DNA of 64,000 bases from positions 248,001-312,000 of the forward strand of contig CP137328.1 in NCBI GenBank assembly GCA_033182465.1, written 5' to 3'. The position numbers and the translations under genes are program-made. The notes under the pieces were generated by a model. That model was given only the letters and a program-made list of their open reading frames with translations. It was not told where the DNA came from and did no database searches. Source of the stretch: Sanghuangporus weigelae. Taxonomy: Eukaryota; Basidiomycota; Agaricomycetes; Hymenochaetales; Hymenochaetaceae. Shown here piece after piece: positions 44,501-55,147 of this stretch. The stretch's first letter is position 1, and the number at the start of each line of letters is the position of its first letter.

Positions 44501-47500
44501 AAACCACCATCGTGTAGTTTTACAATATGGAAATGACGCACCTCCCATAAACATTATTACCGATGCTTCACATACTGGAATAGGAGGAATAGTTAGTCAA
44601 GGTGAAGATTGGCGAAACGCCAAAATAGCAGCATTCTATTCTGCTAAAATGAATTCTGCACAACAGAATTACCCTGTACATGATAAGGAATTATTAGCAG
44701 GCGTCGAAACAATGTTACGACATAGAAATTTATTACAAGGAACTCACTTTAGATGGTATACTGATCATAAACCATTACAACACTTACTCAGTCAACCAAA
44801 TCTGAACGGAAGACAAGCCAGATGGATAGAGAAAATTTCAGATTTTGATTTCGAAATCATCTACGTTCAAGGAACCGATAACATATTAGCAGATGCATTA
44901 TCATGACTTTATGTAGATGACTTACCTGGTACCGTAAGATCGAACTCCGAATACACAGCTGAAATCGACAATGATGATTTAGCATCGTTTATGCGTATGG
45001 AACCCAAGATTTCACAACCATTAGTAATAAATTCAGCAAGAATACACGAAGCATACTCTATGCCTTTGAATATTACTGAAACCAACATACCGAGCAAAGT
45101 TAGTCAAACCGGTACGAGTTCAAATAAACTAAGACTTACTTTCAAACGAGCTGGACAGCATGAAAATATACTTAACAAACTGGAGGGCGGAAACCCACAG
45201 TTAAATGTGAAGAAGATACTTCTAAGAGTAAAAAATCCAGATGCGCAACCGTCCAAGGACAATGTGCATCGCATCGCGGCGGATCGACCTACTGATAACG
45301 ATCGACAAGACCAAACTAAGAAAAACAATCAAGATCAGCAGATCACACTGATCGTATCGCAACCTTCGACTCGAAATGAAGAAACAACTCACGAAATAAA
45401 TGACCCGCCATTCCCAGAACCCAGATCAGACACACAGGACTTACAAGAAACAGTCCAACCACGACTTACCGAGGTAATTTTGCAGGCTCAGCCACAAATG
45501 CAATTTCCACACTATTTGAGAAACAGATATGGCGAAGACCAATTTTTCAAGTTAATACTCGAAAACCCATCTCACTACAAGAATTTTTACGTCGAAAATG
45601 GCTTAGTATTTCGATGGGAGGGTGAGAGGTACCTACTCTGTATACCCAATATTCTAATTAATAACAGGAAAGCAAGAGAAATTGTGATCGAACACGCACA
45701 TTATATCTTAGCTCACTTAGAAGCACGTAAAACTTTGATGTACCTGAGAGACCAAGTATGGTGGAAAGACATAATAAATGACATAAACTCGTTTTGTGAT
45801 TCGTGTCATACATGCAAAGTGACGAAACCAAACCATCAGAGACCGTTTGGACTATTAAACCCACTGACAGTACCTACTCGACCATGGCAATCCATAGGCA
45901 TGGATTTTGTTGGACCATTCCCTGAATCTAAGAACCGTCTGAGTTCATTCGATATGATATGTACAATAATATGTTTACTTACCAGAATGGTGCACTTAGT
46001 ACCATGTAAACAGACATACCGAGCTAAAGAATTTGCAGAATTAATATTCGAAAGTATATACAAATTACACGGCTTACCAGAATCGATAGTCAGTGATCGA
46101 GGATCGATATTCACGAGTACTATGTGGCGACATTTGAACAAACTGTTAAACGTGAAATTAAAATTATCGAGTGCTTACCATCCACAAACCGATGGAGCAA
46201 CCGAGAGAATGAATAAGACGATTGCTCAGATGCTGAGACAATGCGTCTCACCGAATCAAAAGGATTGGGTGATGAAACTACCTATGATAGAGTTTGCAAT
46301 CAATTCAGCGAGATCGGAAACAACAGGTTACGCACCATTTTTCCTGAACTATGGAAGAATGCCACGTTCCATGATTTGGAACGACCCTAGCAAAGACGAA
46401 TACCCCGGAGTTAGGAGTTTTGCACAAAAGCTGAAAGAGGCAATTATGCAAGCACATGACTCGATCCTGCAAGCACGCATTAGACAAACGAGGCAAGCTA
46501 ATAGGAGATGAAGGGAATCACCTTTCGAATTAGGAGATTTAGTATACATCTCAACAAAGAATATGAACTTACCAAAACAAAGAGCTAGGAAGCTCATACC
46601 AAAGTTCATCGGTCCATACAAAATAATGAGAATCGCAGGAAACGACTCCTATGAAATCGACTTACCAAGGGAATTGGAGATTCAGGGCATCCACCCGGTA
46701 TTCCATGCATTACTTCTAAGAATACACGTTCCGAATGATGACAGGCTATTCCCTGGAAGAGATGTCAGCCAAGTAACTGGATTAGATAACAATACAAATG
46801 AATGGATAGTAGAATCGATAGATGCTCACTATGGTAAAGGGCCGAATGCCTTATTCAAGATAGTCTGGAAAGCGGGGGACCACACATGGCTCCCTTATGA
46901 AAAGATTAAGCACCTGGAGGCACTTAATACGTACTTCGAGGTGTTAGGGATCGATTCCGTAGAAAAACTACCAATGGGGAGTGAGGAACCAGATACCGAT
47001 GATCCACAGATAACCCTGAGTACAATTTCAATAGTACACGAGGCAATGTCAGAAATGCCACATGTAAAAAGCGTGTACCAACTAAAGGACTCACATAAGA
47101 AGCAAACAAAGAAGCTTCGGGGCACCACAGAAGCGCCCGCGATGGATCCCACTCTCGCTACGCTTGAGTTCTTTGCACCTCAGTCCAACTTCAAGAACCC
47201 TCCCCCAGAGAAGTTTACGGAACCAGACGCACCGCCCGTTTCTAAAGACTGGGCTACTTTTGACCCTGCTACGTCCACGGCCTACCTGTTCGCAGCAGCC
47301 GAACTTCGTAAAGTACACGAATTCCATCGTTACATCGAGACGAACTCGATTCCGCCAGGCTTCCAAATGCCAGAACGTTACTTGACGGTCCGACGTCTTT
47401 ATAATCAACACGTACCTGATTACTACGCCCTGTCATCCCTTCCACCCTTCGCAGACCCGAGGCACCTAGCTGAAGCCGTCCAGATTCATTACGACTACTC

Positions 47501-47987
47501 GAAGCGTAAAAACGCGGCCTCTAACCAGGGTAACAATCAGTCAGACCTCGAGTGCACAACTGAATTAACAAAGTCCTTACTTCTAGGAGCGAAAATACGA
47601 GAAGTCTGTATCAGAGAAGGGGGCTTCCCTTACTCCAGACGTAATTGAGGCTCCGTATATCGTTCGGGTACGAACTCGAACGAGCCCTTCTTGGACACTC
47701 AGCATGGGACGCCATTACAGAACCCGATAGTTCGCCCAGGCAAGGTTTCGAACTTCGTAATCAAGACACCCAGCGAGAACGCACATCGAGCAGTACCAAG
47801 CCAGGGTCCTGCCGCGTCAGCAGAGTCGACCGCAGTCGAGACGACGATTGTATCTTCAACAGACCAGTCCGGGAGCTCTCATTCTCAAGTACACACCACA
47901 ATTCCCGAAGAACAAGAGCCCGCCAAGCGTTCCAGCACTCCAGTACCTGAGGCCCCAGTGTTCAGTGATCAGGACATGGAGGTATAA
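41535..47987 (+). pseudogene. Gypsy zinc knuckle-protease-RT-RNase H-integrase-chromodomain (eight in-frame TGA)
   Basis: A single frame from 41535 to the TAA at 47985-47987, interrupted only by TGA at 42468, 42624, 42918, 43821, 44340, 44904, 46509 and 47646. CCHC knuckle CFICEQTGHFAKDC at about 41925; protease ALVDSGSLADF at 43135; RT with RTVVDLRE and the catalytic YLDDLVIYS at about 44100; RNase H with TDASHTGIGG and YTDHKPLQ; integrase with an HHCC finger (CDSCHTC) and DDE in GMDFVGPF, VSDRGSIF and HPQTDGATER. A chromodomain follows near 46800-46950 (WIVESIDAHYG, IVWKAGDHTWLPYE). Three TGAs replace residues that are normally Arg in gypsy (after VVDLRE, after LADALS, after RQANRR). A C-terminal extension of about 300 codons past the chromodomain is unusual. 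Confidence 0.93.
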
Positions 47988-48199
47988 AGACAAGTAATGT
48001 TAATATTCGCGACTGCGCAGATGTGATATGTGTGCAGAACAACTTATGCATTATGCACTTTATGTAACTTGATGCCGATCTTATGATCCGCTTTCTATAT
48101 GCGGTATGATTTGCTCTCACTCTTATGGATATTATTCTCGGCGATCTATGATTTTTATTTACTATAAGAAGAACTCGCACGCAAGTTCTGGAGGGCATA

Positions 48200-48452
48200 T
48201 GTGACAATGTAACAGTCACTCGTATTATCTGAGTACTGATTACTTAAGATCAGGAAAGTCGGATTAAGTATAGCACTATTTCCCTCATGTTATGCCTCAT
48301 GTATTTTAGTTTAAATAGCAAGTAGATAGCGACATGTAAGGAGGATTCTCCCCCCTCGTTATACACACAATACTACGGTTATTCCAGCCAGTAGACGTGT
48401 GAACTGAGCTCCAGGAGAATTCTTCAGTGTGACCGAATATCCATTCGTCACA
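48200..48452 (+). repeat. Gypsy 3' LTR
   Basis: 253 bp. Differs from the 5' LTR at 48206 (A, CpG lost) and 48447 (G, CpG kept). A short purine run GGAGGG lies about 8 bp before it. Confidence 0.96.
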
Positions 48453-50935
48453 GTCTGGTGCCTCCTCATCGATCACGAGAAGAAGGCTGCCTTTGGAGAG
48501 GCCTTTTCTGTTATCGTCGGCCTCGATGCATGCATTCAGGACTTGAAAAAGAAGGTCAAGGAAGAGCGACCAGTTGACCTCGAGCACGTCGATGCTGCAA
48601 GGCTCACCGTGTGGAGATGCACGGACCTCTCAATCGACTTTGGCAACATTGTCCCCAACGACCTAAATCAGAAGCTGGAGGAGGTTTTCTCCCCCGATGA
48701 ACAGAAAGTTAAGAAGCTCAAGCCGAAGCAGGAGTTGAGACAACTTACAGAAAAGACTCTGCTTATCGAGGTTGATAAGTTACTTGAGGTGGCCAGAGAT
48801 ACTATTTCAGAGCTTCCCGCAATAGAGTGTAGGTCACTCCTTCGTCTCTCAGATGTTCTAGCCGTCTCACCCGCATGTAGCAATGGGATCCTGGAACTTC
48901 GCCAAAGCGGGGTGGAAATTAGAGACTGATGGGGAATGGGGCAAATTCCTCGCATACTGGCAGAATAAGGAATTTCCGGAACACGAGCGCATCTTACCAC
49001 TTGCCTTCGATGAGGAGAATCGGCTAGAAAACCACCTTGTTCAATCTCAAGGTCGGATCCTTGTCGTGGAGCATTACCGTCATCTCCGGAATCGTATCAT
49101 TAGTATCGAAAATCTTGGACTTGATCAAGGTGTTCTGCTGACCGGGCAGCGCGGAGTTGGTCTGTCTTTTCTCCCTATCCGACGTTCATCCGCTTATATT
49201 TGCCTAGGTAAGACCACCTGGCTGTGGTTCATGCTTATCTATCTCCTCACTTTGAAGAAAAACGTCGCCCTGCACACAAAGGGAAGAACATATCTCTTTT
49301 ATCATGACCGCGTTTACATTGCTTCATCGGGGCCCGATGTTACCTGGCCTCCAAGTACCGCGGTCCGTGACCGCATCTGGTGTCTAATTGATAGCGATGA
49401 GCGTGTTGGACCCCCTCCGAGTTATCTTACGTCGAAGGACGAGGGGAGGATTTTCCCAGTTCATGCCGCTCCACCCAATCCTGCACGATACTATAAATGG
49501 TTCAAACAGCGAGGTGGTGTTGTGATAGGTATGCCACTGTGGAATGAGGAAGAAATAATAGAAGGGTGTGTCATCATTCTCCTGATTACTCGGCTAAACA
49601 TATGGATACTTTCCTAATAGGTTTCAGCTTCATCAAAGCTACGAGAAACTCCTTGGCCTTCTGAAACAAGAGCCCTCACATACTGCTATTGAAAAGATTC
49701 AGAAGCTCATGGTGGATAAGGCTATGGACGAGAAATCCGCCATACGGGAATTGATCAAAGAAACCATCAAAAAGTATGGAAGTGTTCCTCGCGACGTTTA
49801 CAGTGCAATCATCAATGAGGAACACCACAAGAGGATGCTCACCGATGCAATAAATGCCCTTTCATACGAAGTCCTGTTGAAGACTCTGGAGGAGATCAAA
49901 TCGCTAAGCGAGAATCAATCGCCTAGCACATCTGAGCTTCTTGTAATTCACGTCGAGTGGAGTTCAGGCAGGGATCCCGACACGTTTATACCGGATTTCA
50001 GGTCCGAACACATCAGCCGTATGATGATAGAAAAGCTTGGACACCTAACGCACGTGCAGGCCAAACGTTTGTTCCGGGAATTTAGATGGCATTTGGAGTC
50101 TTCTACACTAGCGGGATGGATCTTCGAGGGGTTCGCCCACGGTGTCTTGCAGGGCTCGGAATCAGATACGTCCCTAGCCGGCCCACTACGCATGATGAAG
50201 CTACGGAGTGAGCCCAGCGATAGGAAGCATATGCATTTTTCAACTCTACGTTCTCGCGCCACGGGAGAACCCCTTCACAACTTCATCCAAAGGAGAGTAT
50301 ATACCCAGGTTGACGTTGACAAGAAAGGTTTCTTGTGGCCTCTGAAGAATGGCTTTTCAACTCCGTTTGAGCAGCGCTTTTTTGTACCGAGGCCTATCAA
50401 CAATCCCCTATTTGACTCTTTTTTCGTGGACCTTCAGCCTAATCGGCGGGAAGGGACTCTGACGCCGATTGTCTGGATTTTTCAGGCGAGCATCTCCCAT
50501 AGTCACGATGGCTCCAAAGCCGGGTACCCGTTGGTTCGATCTATCAAGAGAGCCGCCGCCGCGAGGGCACGAAAGGTCGCTCAAGCTATTAGAAGTGTTA
50601 GTGAAACCGAAGACGCGGATGAAGGGCGATTACGAAAGCGGAGACGAGTTGTTGGACAAGCTGCTGGACGACAGGTCGGTTGCAAAGTAATGGAGGTAGA
50701 AGTGAGATATGTCCCTGTTAGTCCTGTACCGGAAGGGCCTTCGACGCATTCAACGTATTCTTGGAACATGGAGAAAGAAAAGTGGGTCGAAAGAGAAGTT
50801 TTTTGCCAGCTCATTAATGTTTCCGTAAGTACATTGTGGTGACTAAAACTTTATGTGCTCCTCGCTCACCGGTATGGATAGTCTTTTGCCGCTGATTAAT
50901 CTCATACGCAGACTGAACTGGCGGTGGCACTATGA

Positions 50936-51469
50936 GCGAACAACGGAGTATTGTAATCCCCTGACACGTACTATGATACGCTTTGTTTTGTGCAATTTTA
51001 GGCAGTCGCAGTAATCAATTCGTTCTCATCGTCCTATTCTTCCATGATGACAGACAAGGTAATGGCATATATATATATATATCACACCTTTCTCTCATCT
51101 TTCGAACCTACGAAACTTTGGTCCCTTTCAACTGAAATCGTGAAATGAAGAATGACTTCAGTCATAGTGATGGCACAAGACAGAGCAGCTGCGATGCGCA
51201 AGTGGCGAGCTTATATGCCCATCAAATATGGTCATGTTGTACAGACTGAAACTGGCATATGCGACGCGAGAATGCATACAGAGTCACAATACGATAACGT
51301 GGCGAATTGATTGATATAGTCTAAGCTACAGTTGCAGTAGATCAGCGCAATATTTGCTCAAACAAGTACTAACATAATCTCTAAGTCATAGCAATAAGGA
51401 AACATGACATCATGACACAGCAGTGAACAAAACACAAAGAAAAGAAAACGTGAGACCAAGAATGCTCGA
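50936..51469. other. Intergenic, CRN2 3' flank with (AT)n
   Basis: The part at 51080-51340 matches 24274-24540. An (AT)n microsatellite of about 8 units sits at about 51066-51082. A frame at 50960-51060 resembles the CRN3 relic C-terminus, which suggests that CRN2 once extended further. Confidence 0.5.
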
Positions 51470-53482
51470 TCAATCTATGCTGATTCCATCTCGCTCTTCG
51501 ATCCCCAAATGCTTAAGCGCCCTACGTCCTCGCTCAACCCAGGTCCGGAACGTTTCTTCGTCCTCGAACCACATTTTTGCACGAGTTTCTTCGTGGACAG
51601 AGTGGCTTGGTTTTGCCTCGACGCCATTTTCACTACGGGGAATTGAAGGCTCATGCCCGTCACCAGCTACTCCGACAGTCTCTGCATCATTCCCGGCTGC
51701 TATGTGCTCGTCGAGCTCGGGAACATCTCCGCTTGCATTAAATCTTGTCCGTTTGCAGTCTCCGCCGGAAGTTCCCAGCACCTCAAAGCCCAAGGATCGC
51801 TGCCGCTTCGCCAAACTTGGGCTCACTGGTCGCTGCTCTACGTCTTCTTTTTCATCTTTCACCTCCAGGTCGGCCGGCGACGGTGCTCGCTCTTCGTTCA
51901 CTGCTGAAACGTCTTCTTTTGTTGAGTTGTAAAGAGATGGTGGCGTTTTGCTAGCCCACAGCCCTCCTGCTCGAATCCAGCCCGCTACATTGCTTTCATG
52001 TTTAAGTGCATCGAGGATGCCGATAATCGCTAGTAACGCTGAATCGTATTCGCTCGTCTCGTCTCGCTGAGAATCCATAGCATCAAGCACTTCCTGTCGT
52101 TTCTTCTTTTTCTCTTCTTTCTTCTTCTTGCGCGCCTTCTCTATTTCTGTTAATTCTTCCTCAGCATGTCCATCGCGCTCCTCCAAAGCAGACTTGTTTT
52201 CGAGTTTCGCATCGGCTATATCTGCGACGGGGAGATCCTCGACTTTCTTTTCGTGTTCCTCATATCTAAGTTGTCGCCTCTTCAGAGCCTTGTCAGAGTC
52301 GCGTCGTTCGAGCGAATATTCGTTGATGCAGACATGATTGAAGGGCTGCAATCGCGCCTTCCTGGGAGAATCATCAAGCAATACAGTTGTTTGTGCACTA
52401 TGATCTCCTGGGATCGCAGACCAAGGTTTTTCCAAGTCTTTGGTCGTCTGAGCTTTCCGGGCTATGTCAGATACAAAAATAAAAAAGTCAGCCATACTTA
52501 TCAGAAATAGATGAAAATCAGATGCCGTACAGTAATCATTCCGTGATAAGCCAAGTGTATCACGAGCCCAGACCGCAATCAACCTTCCATACCATTTATC
52601 ATCTCCATTCTCTTCTACCTCAAATCTTTCGCCAGCTTCTTTTCCATCAGATTCTCCCGATAACGGTCCTAATCGTGCATCGAAGAAACATCGTCGAACC
52701 ATTCGGTCGACGTTGTGGGGCTGCGCACTTGACCAGACCATGACGTCCAACCACTGTCGAGTCGCAGGACAGAAAAGGTAATCACGAAAGGCGGGCATGT
52801 ACGGACGCGGATAAATTGTGCCGAGTGAGCGTATGCGTAGAAGTAATGTGCCGTTCAAATCCAAGATTATCAATTTTTGAGGTGGCGTGGGTACCTTTTC
52901 GGAAGGTTCAGAGGCTATTTTGAGATATTCAGGAGAAGGAGCTGACGGAATGGGCTGCGGTGGAGGACTTGCGGAAAGCGATCGTCGACGAATATCGGAC
53001 AATGACGGTCCTGCAAGGTACATCTTCGTCTCGTTGTAAGAGTGTCGATGGCGATGAGGTTCATAACTGCTTGCATCTCCACCTCGGTCAAAATGTTCTT
53101 CTCTGTGACGATGTTCATCATGGCGCTGCGCGTCGTACGTTCGATCAAAAGCCTGGTAATACGTTCGATCTCGTCTGTCGTAGTACTCAGGGTACCCGGC
53201 CCGCGAGGAGTATCCGTATTGATCTTCTGCACCATAGTATTCGTTATCGTCGTACCGTCTGTGATGTCGCCGTCGATGTTCTGGACGACGCGTCTCGTCC
53301 TGAAACGCGTTGGACGCGTCCCTCGAAGGGTTACGATCCGATGCAAATCTTCTAGTGCTATACATAATAACTATAGAACTTCTCGAACGAAAGATAAGTT
53401 TCAACGAGTCATCTATACCTCTTATTCTCGACAGATGCGTTTGAGATAGGAGTAGAGAACAAGGTGTGAAGAAGCTCAGCAT
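51470..53482 (-). CDS. HAD-superfamily FCP1/NIF-like domain protein
   Basis: Two exons (53482-52531, 52461-51470) around a 69-bp intron that happens to keep the frame; splicing joins the NDY and RKAQTTKDLEKPW codons. About 647 aa. The N-terminal 200 residues are Arg/Tyr/Asp-rich and disordered. The FCP1-like HAD domain (about 210-400) has motif I LILDLNGTLL, motif II in VWSSAQP and motif III in TTVLLDDSPRKA. The C-terminal half is charged (KKKKEEKKKK) and disordered. Motif I has Asn where DxDxT phosphatases have the second Asp, so catalytic phosphatase activity is doubtful, though fungal relatives with the DLNGT form seem common (from memory). The first start used may be too far upstream: another Met (MYSTRRF) lies 39 codons in, and the sequence before it is the segment duplicated elsewhere in the window. 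Confidence 0.8.
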   Translation of the reverse strand: MLSFFTPCSLLLSQTHLSRIRGIDDSLKLIFRSRSSIVIMYSTRRFASDRNPSRDASNAFQDETRRPEHRRRHHRRYDDNEYYGAEDQYGYSSRAGYPEYYDRRDRTYYQAFDRTYDAQRHDEHRHREEHFDRGGDASSYEPHRHRHSYNETKMYLAGPSLSDIRRRSLSASPPPQPIPSAPSPEYLKIASEPSEKVPTPPQKLIILDLNGTLLLRIRSLGTIYPRPYMPAFRDYLFCPATRQWLDVMVWSSAQPHNVDRMVRRCFFDARLGPLSGESDGKEAGERFEVEENGDDKWYGRLIAVWARDTLGLSRNDYCTASDFHLFLISMADFFIFVSDIARKAQTTKDLEKPWSAIPGDHSAQTTVLLDDSPRKARLQPFNHVCINEYSLERRDSDKALKRRQLRYEEHEKKVEDLPVADIADAKLENKSALEERDGHAEEELTEIEKARKKKKEEKKKKRQEVLDAMDSQRDETSEYDSALLAIIGILDALKHESNVAGWIRAGGLWASKTPPSLYNSTKEDVSAVNEERAPSPADLEVKDEKEDVEQRPVSPSLAKRQRSLGFEVLGTSGGDCKRTRFNASGDVPELDEHIAAGNDAETVGVAGDGHEPSIPRSENGVEAKPSHSVHEETRAKMWFEDEETFRTWVERGRRALKHLGIEERDGISID

Positions 53483-54019
53483 TGCCTCTTGTGAAGAGAC
53501 AAGTTAGACGCCGGTCAAAATTAAATAGCACGTGATGATTACCGGCAAGATACTTCAGGGCCGGTGCGAATCGGTCTTCGGTAAGCAAGCCAATTTAATC
53601 TACGCTAAAACATATTTACTTCACGATTTTGAAGCTCGAAATTATACAAGTTGAGCACAGAAACCAATTAAGTTTCACAGCCGACCCCTCTGGAAGATAT
53701 GTTCCCTGGCCGAAGATTTTCGTCAACGCTCAAAGTCGTGGGAATATGTTATATAAACGCAGTCCACTCGGCTATCGCCGCCAACAGTATCTCCTCTGAA
53801 GTTGATTTGATGAAGCTGGGCGGGACCCCTTTTTTTTAAAAAAAAATTCAAATAGGTCCTCGCCTTCTTTAAGCGACTGTGTATCTAGTGGCGGTCAGGT
53901 CTCCTAGTAGCAGTAGCGATTGCGTCCTAAAGCTGCTTCTAAATCGTCCCAGTCTCCAATTCTAATGACTCCGAGTCGTCGTGGTCCTGAATTCTTCGAA
54001 AAGCCTATTATTACCGAGC
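53483..54019. other. Intergenic
   Basis: Downstream of the coiled-coil gene and upstream of the HAD gene, both on the minus strand. A T-run followed by an A-run at about 53829-53847 is a simple palindromic tract. No gene. Confidence 0.4.
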
Positions 54020-55147
54020 TTAGTACTCGACGTCTACTATCCTGTACCATCTCGAGTTCTTCTTCTTTGGTTCTTTCCGACTCGCCTCATAGATCTTCCG
54101 CATGTCTTGCATCGCCTTATTCAAACTTTCCTCCACATCACGTATTGTTTTCTCTTCCTTCTCCTGTCCTTGGGTCGCCAGTCTGATAGCCTCTTCCTGG
54201 ATCCTCTCAAATTTTCTCTTTGCCTCTTCAACTGTGTCTTTCGTGGTGTCTTTCAAGTCTCTCTTGAATTTGCTTCCGGACCATTGTTCCTTAAACGCGT
54301 CTGTATCTTTTTTGGCTTCCTGGATTGCCCTCCAGTCATAGATCTCGCTCCGGTCTTTCAAAGCTGCACTCGCAGTGTTGACAAGACTAAGTGCCATCTT
54401 GATATCTCCCAAATTCTCACATCTTAGAATAACGTACTCCGTGACAATTTTGCAGAAGCGAAGCAATTCCTCGTTCCAATCGTCATGTAGCACATCAATG
54501 CTCAAGATACTCATAAACGCGGCCTGGATGCTCATCACGGACCTCCTCCATTGCCCTGTGCATTGATTCACTTTTCTGACTTCGACAAGGAGATTGTTTT
54601 CGCATTGGCGAAGGTCTCGCTCGACTTGTTGTGCCCTGTTTCTATCTTCTGCGCTTGTCCCAACAGTCAGTCTCTTTCTTGCCTCCTTTCCTGATTCTTC
54701 CCGTTTCTTCGCTTTCGCTTTCGATTTCGATTTCGATTTTGATTTCTCCTCATTAGTCTTTTTAAGAACCACCCAGGCCTGTTCAAAGCTTCTCTCAGCT
54801 TCGTACATCAACGTCAGTTTCTCCATGACGTCTTCCACTGCGAGCCTCATCCGCTCTACAACTTCATATTTCTTGGTAGGCTCAATAGTCTTCTCGAATA
54901 AAGAATAAATGAGTCCCGGTCCGTGTGACCTGTAGTATTTCTCCATTTGGTATCTCGCAACTCTCAGCGGAATGGCTTTGGGCTCGGAGTTGAGTTTCTT
55001 TTCATCGTCCTCGTGTTCCTTCAGGCCATTGATATGTTCATTCTTATCGGACGTGGAGGTACTTCCAAGTGCAGAAGGCCTAAGATTCCTAATAGCGCTA
55101 GGATTGATGCTATTTCTGTGTGATTCGGACTGATTGCCATCATCCAT
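54020..55147 (-). CDS. Uncharacterised coiled-coil protein, 375 aa
   Basis: A single uninterrupted exon from ATG at 55147. The N-terminal 60 residues are polar and disordered. Most of the rest is predicted helix and coiled coil, with a lysine-rich low-complexity stretch (KSKSKSKAKAKKRE, about residue 150) and a central segment with WRRSVMSIQAAFMSILSIDVL that is the only hydrophobic part. No signal peptide or membrane segment. I do not recognise the family. Length and clean frame support a real gene. Confidence 0.7.
   Translation of the reverse strand: MDDGNQSESHRNSINPSAIRNLRPSALGSTSTSDKNEHINGLKEHEDDEKKLNSEPKAIPLRVARYQMEKYYRSHGPGLIYSLFEKTIEPTKKYEVVERMRLAVEDVMEKLTLMYEAERSFEQAWVVLKKTNEEKSKSKSKSKAKAKKREESGKEARKRLTVGTSAEDRNRAQQVERDLRQCENNLLVEVRKVNQCTGQWRRSVMSIQAAFMSILSIDVLHDDWNEELLRFCKIVTEYVILRCENLGDIKMALSLVNTASAALKDRSEIYDWRAIQEAKKDTDAFKEQWSGSKFKRDLKDTTKDTVEEAKRKFERIQEEAIRLATQGQEKEEKTIRDVEESLNKAMQDMRKIYEASRKEPKKKNSRWYRIVDVEY

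Larger units (their letters stand above)
38607..48452 (+). mobile_element. Ty3/gypsy LTR retrotransposon (chromovirus-like), defective
   Basis: A 9846-bp element with 253-bp LTRs and a perfect 5-bp target duplication GTCTG (38602-38606, 48453-48457). Order is gag, zinc knuckle, protease, RT, RNase H, integrase, chromodomain. Sense to CRN2. LTRs differ at two positions only, so insertion is fairly recent. The coding frame has nine in-frame TGA codons and one frameshift near 41531, but no TAA or TAG until the final stop. No clear tRNA primer-binding site was recognised after the 5' LTR. Confidence 0.97.
38596..50935 (+). pseudogene. Crinkler (CRN)/RHS-type protein CRN2, interrupted by gypsy at codon 4
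   Basis: The ATG at 38596 is followed by three full codons and two bases, then the gypsy element; the same Trp codon continues after the element. Without it the exons add to 2247 nt (748 aa) with no frame damage. Introns are 48829-48880, 49160-49207, 49566-49620 and 50825-50911. Domains: an N-terminal Crinkler ubiquitin-like header (WCLLIDHEKK, LTVWRCTD, LLIEV; residues 1-110), then a P-loop NTPase with Walker A GQRGVGKT at about residue 220, the RHS/CRN-typical PPNPARYYKWF and MPLWNEEEI, then a C-terminal domain with LFDSFF and WIFQAS that parallels GIDSLF and LLQMT of CRN1, and a basic KRRR stretch. The P-loop intron is at the identical codon and phase in CRN1. The true C-terminus could lie beyond 50935. 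Non-functional as it stands unless another copy exists. Confidence 0.88.

Noticed and set aside
9440-47648. Classical RIP as cause of the stops
   Set aside because: RIP favours CpA and would create TAA and TAG from CAA and CAG; none is seen. Many intact CpA codons remain.
38607-48452. Gypsy interrupting a promoter rather than a coding region
   Set aside because: The ATG and first codons of CRN2 lie before the element, and the same Trp codon is completed after the duplicated GTCTG, so the insertion is in the coding sequence.
52128-53449. Plus-strand ORFs opposite the HAD/FCP1-like gene
   Set aside because: They are antisense shadows of Ser/Arg-rich low-complexity coding sequence; the minus frame has the HAD motifs and a frame-consistent intron.
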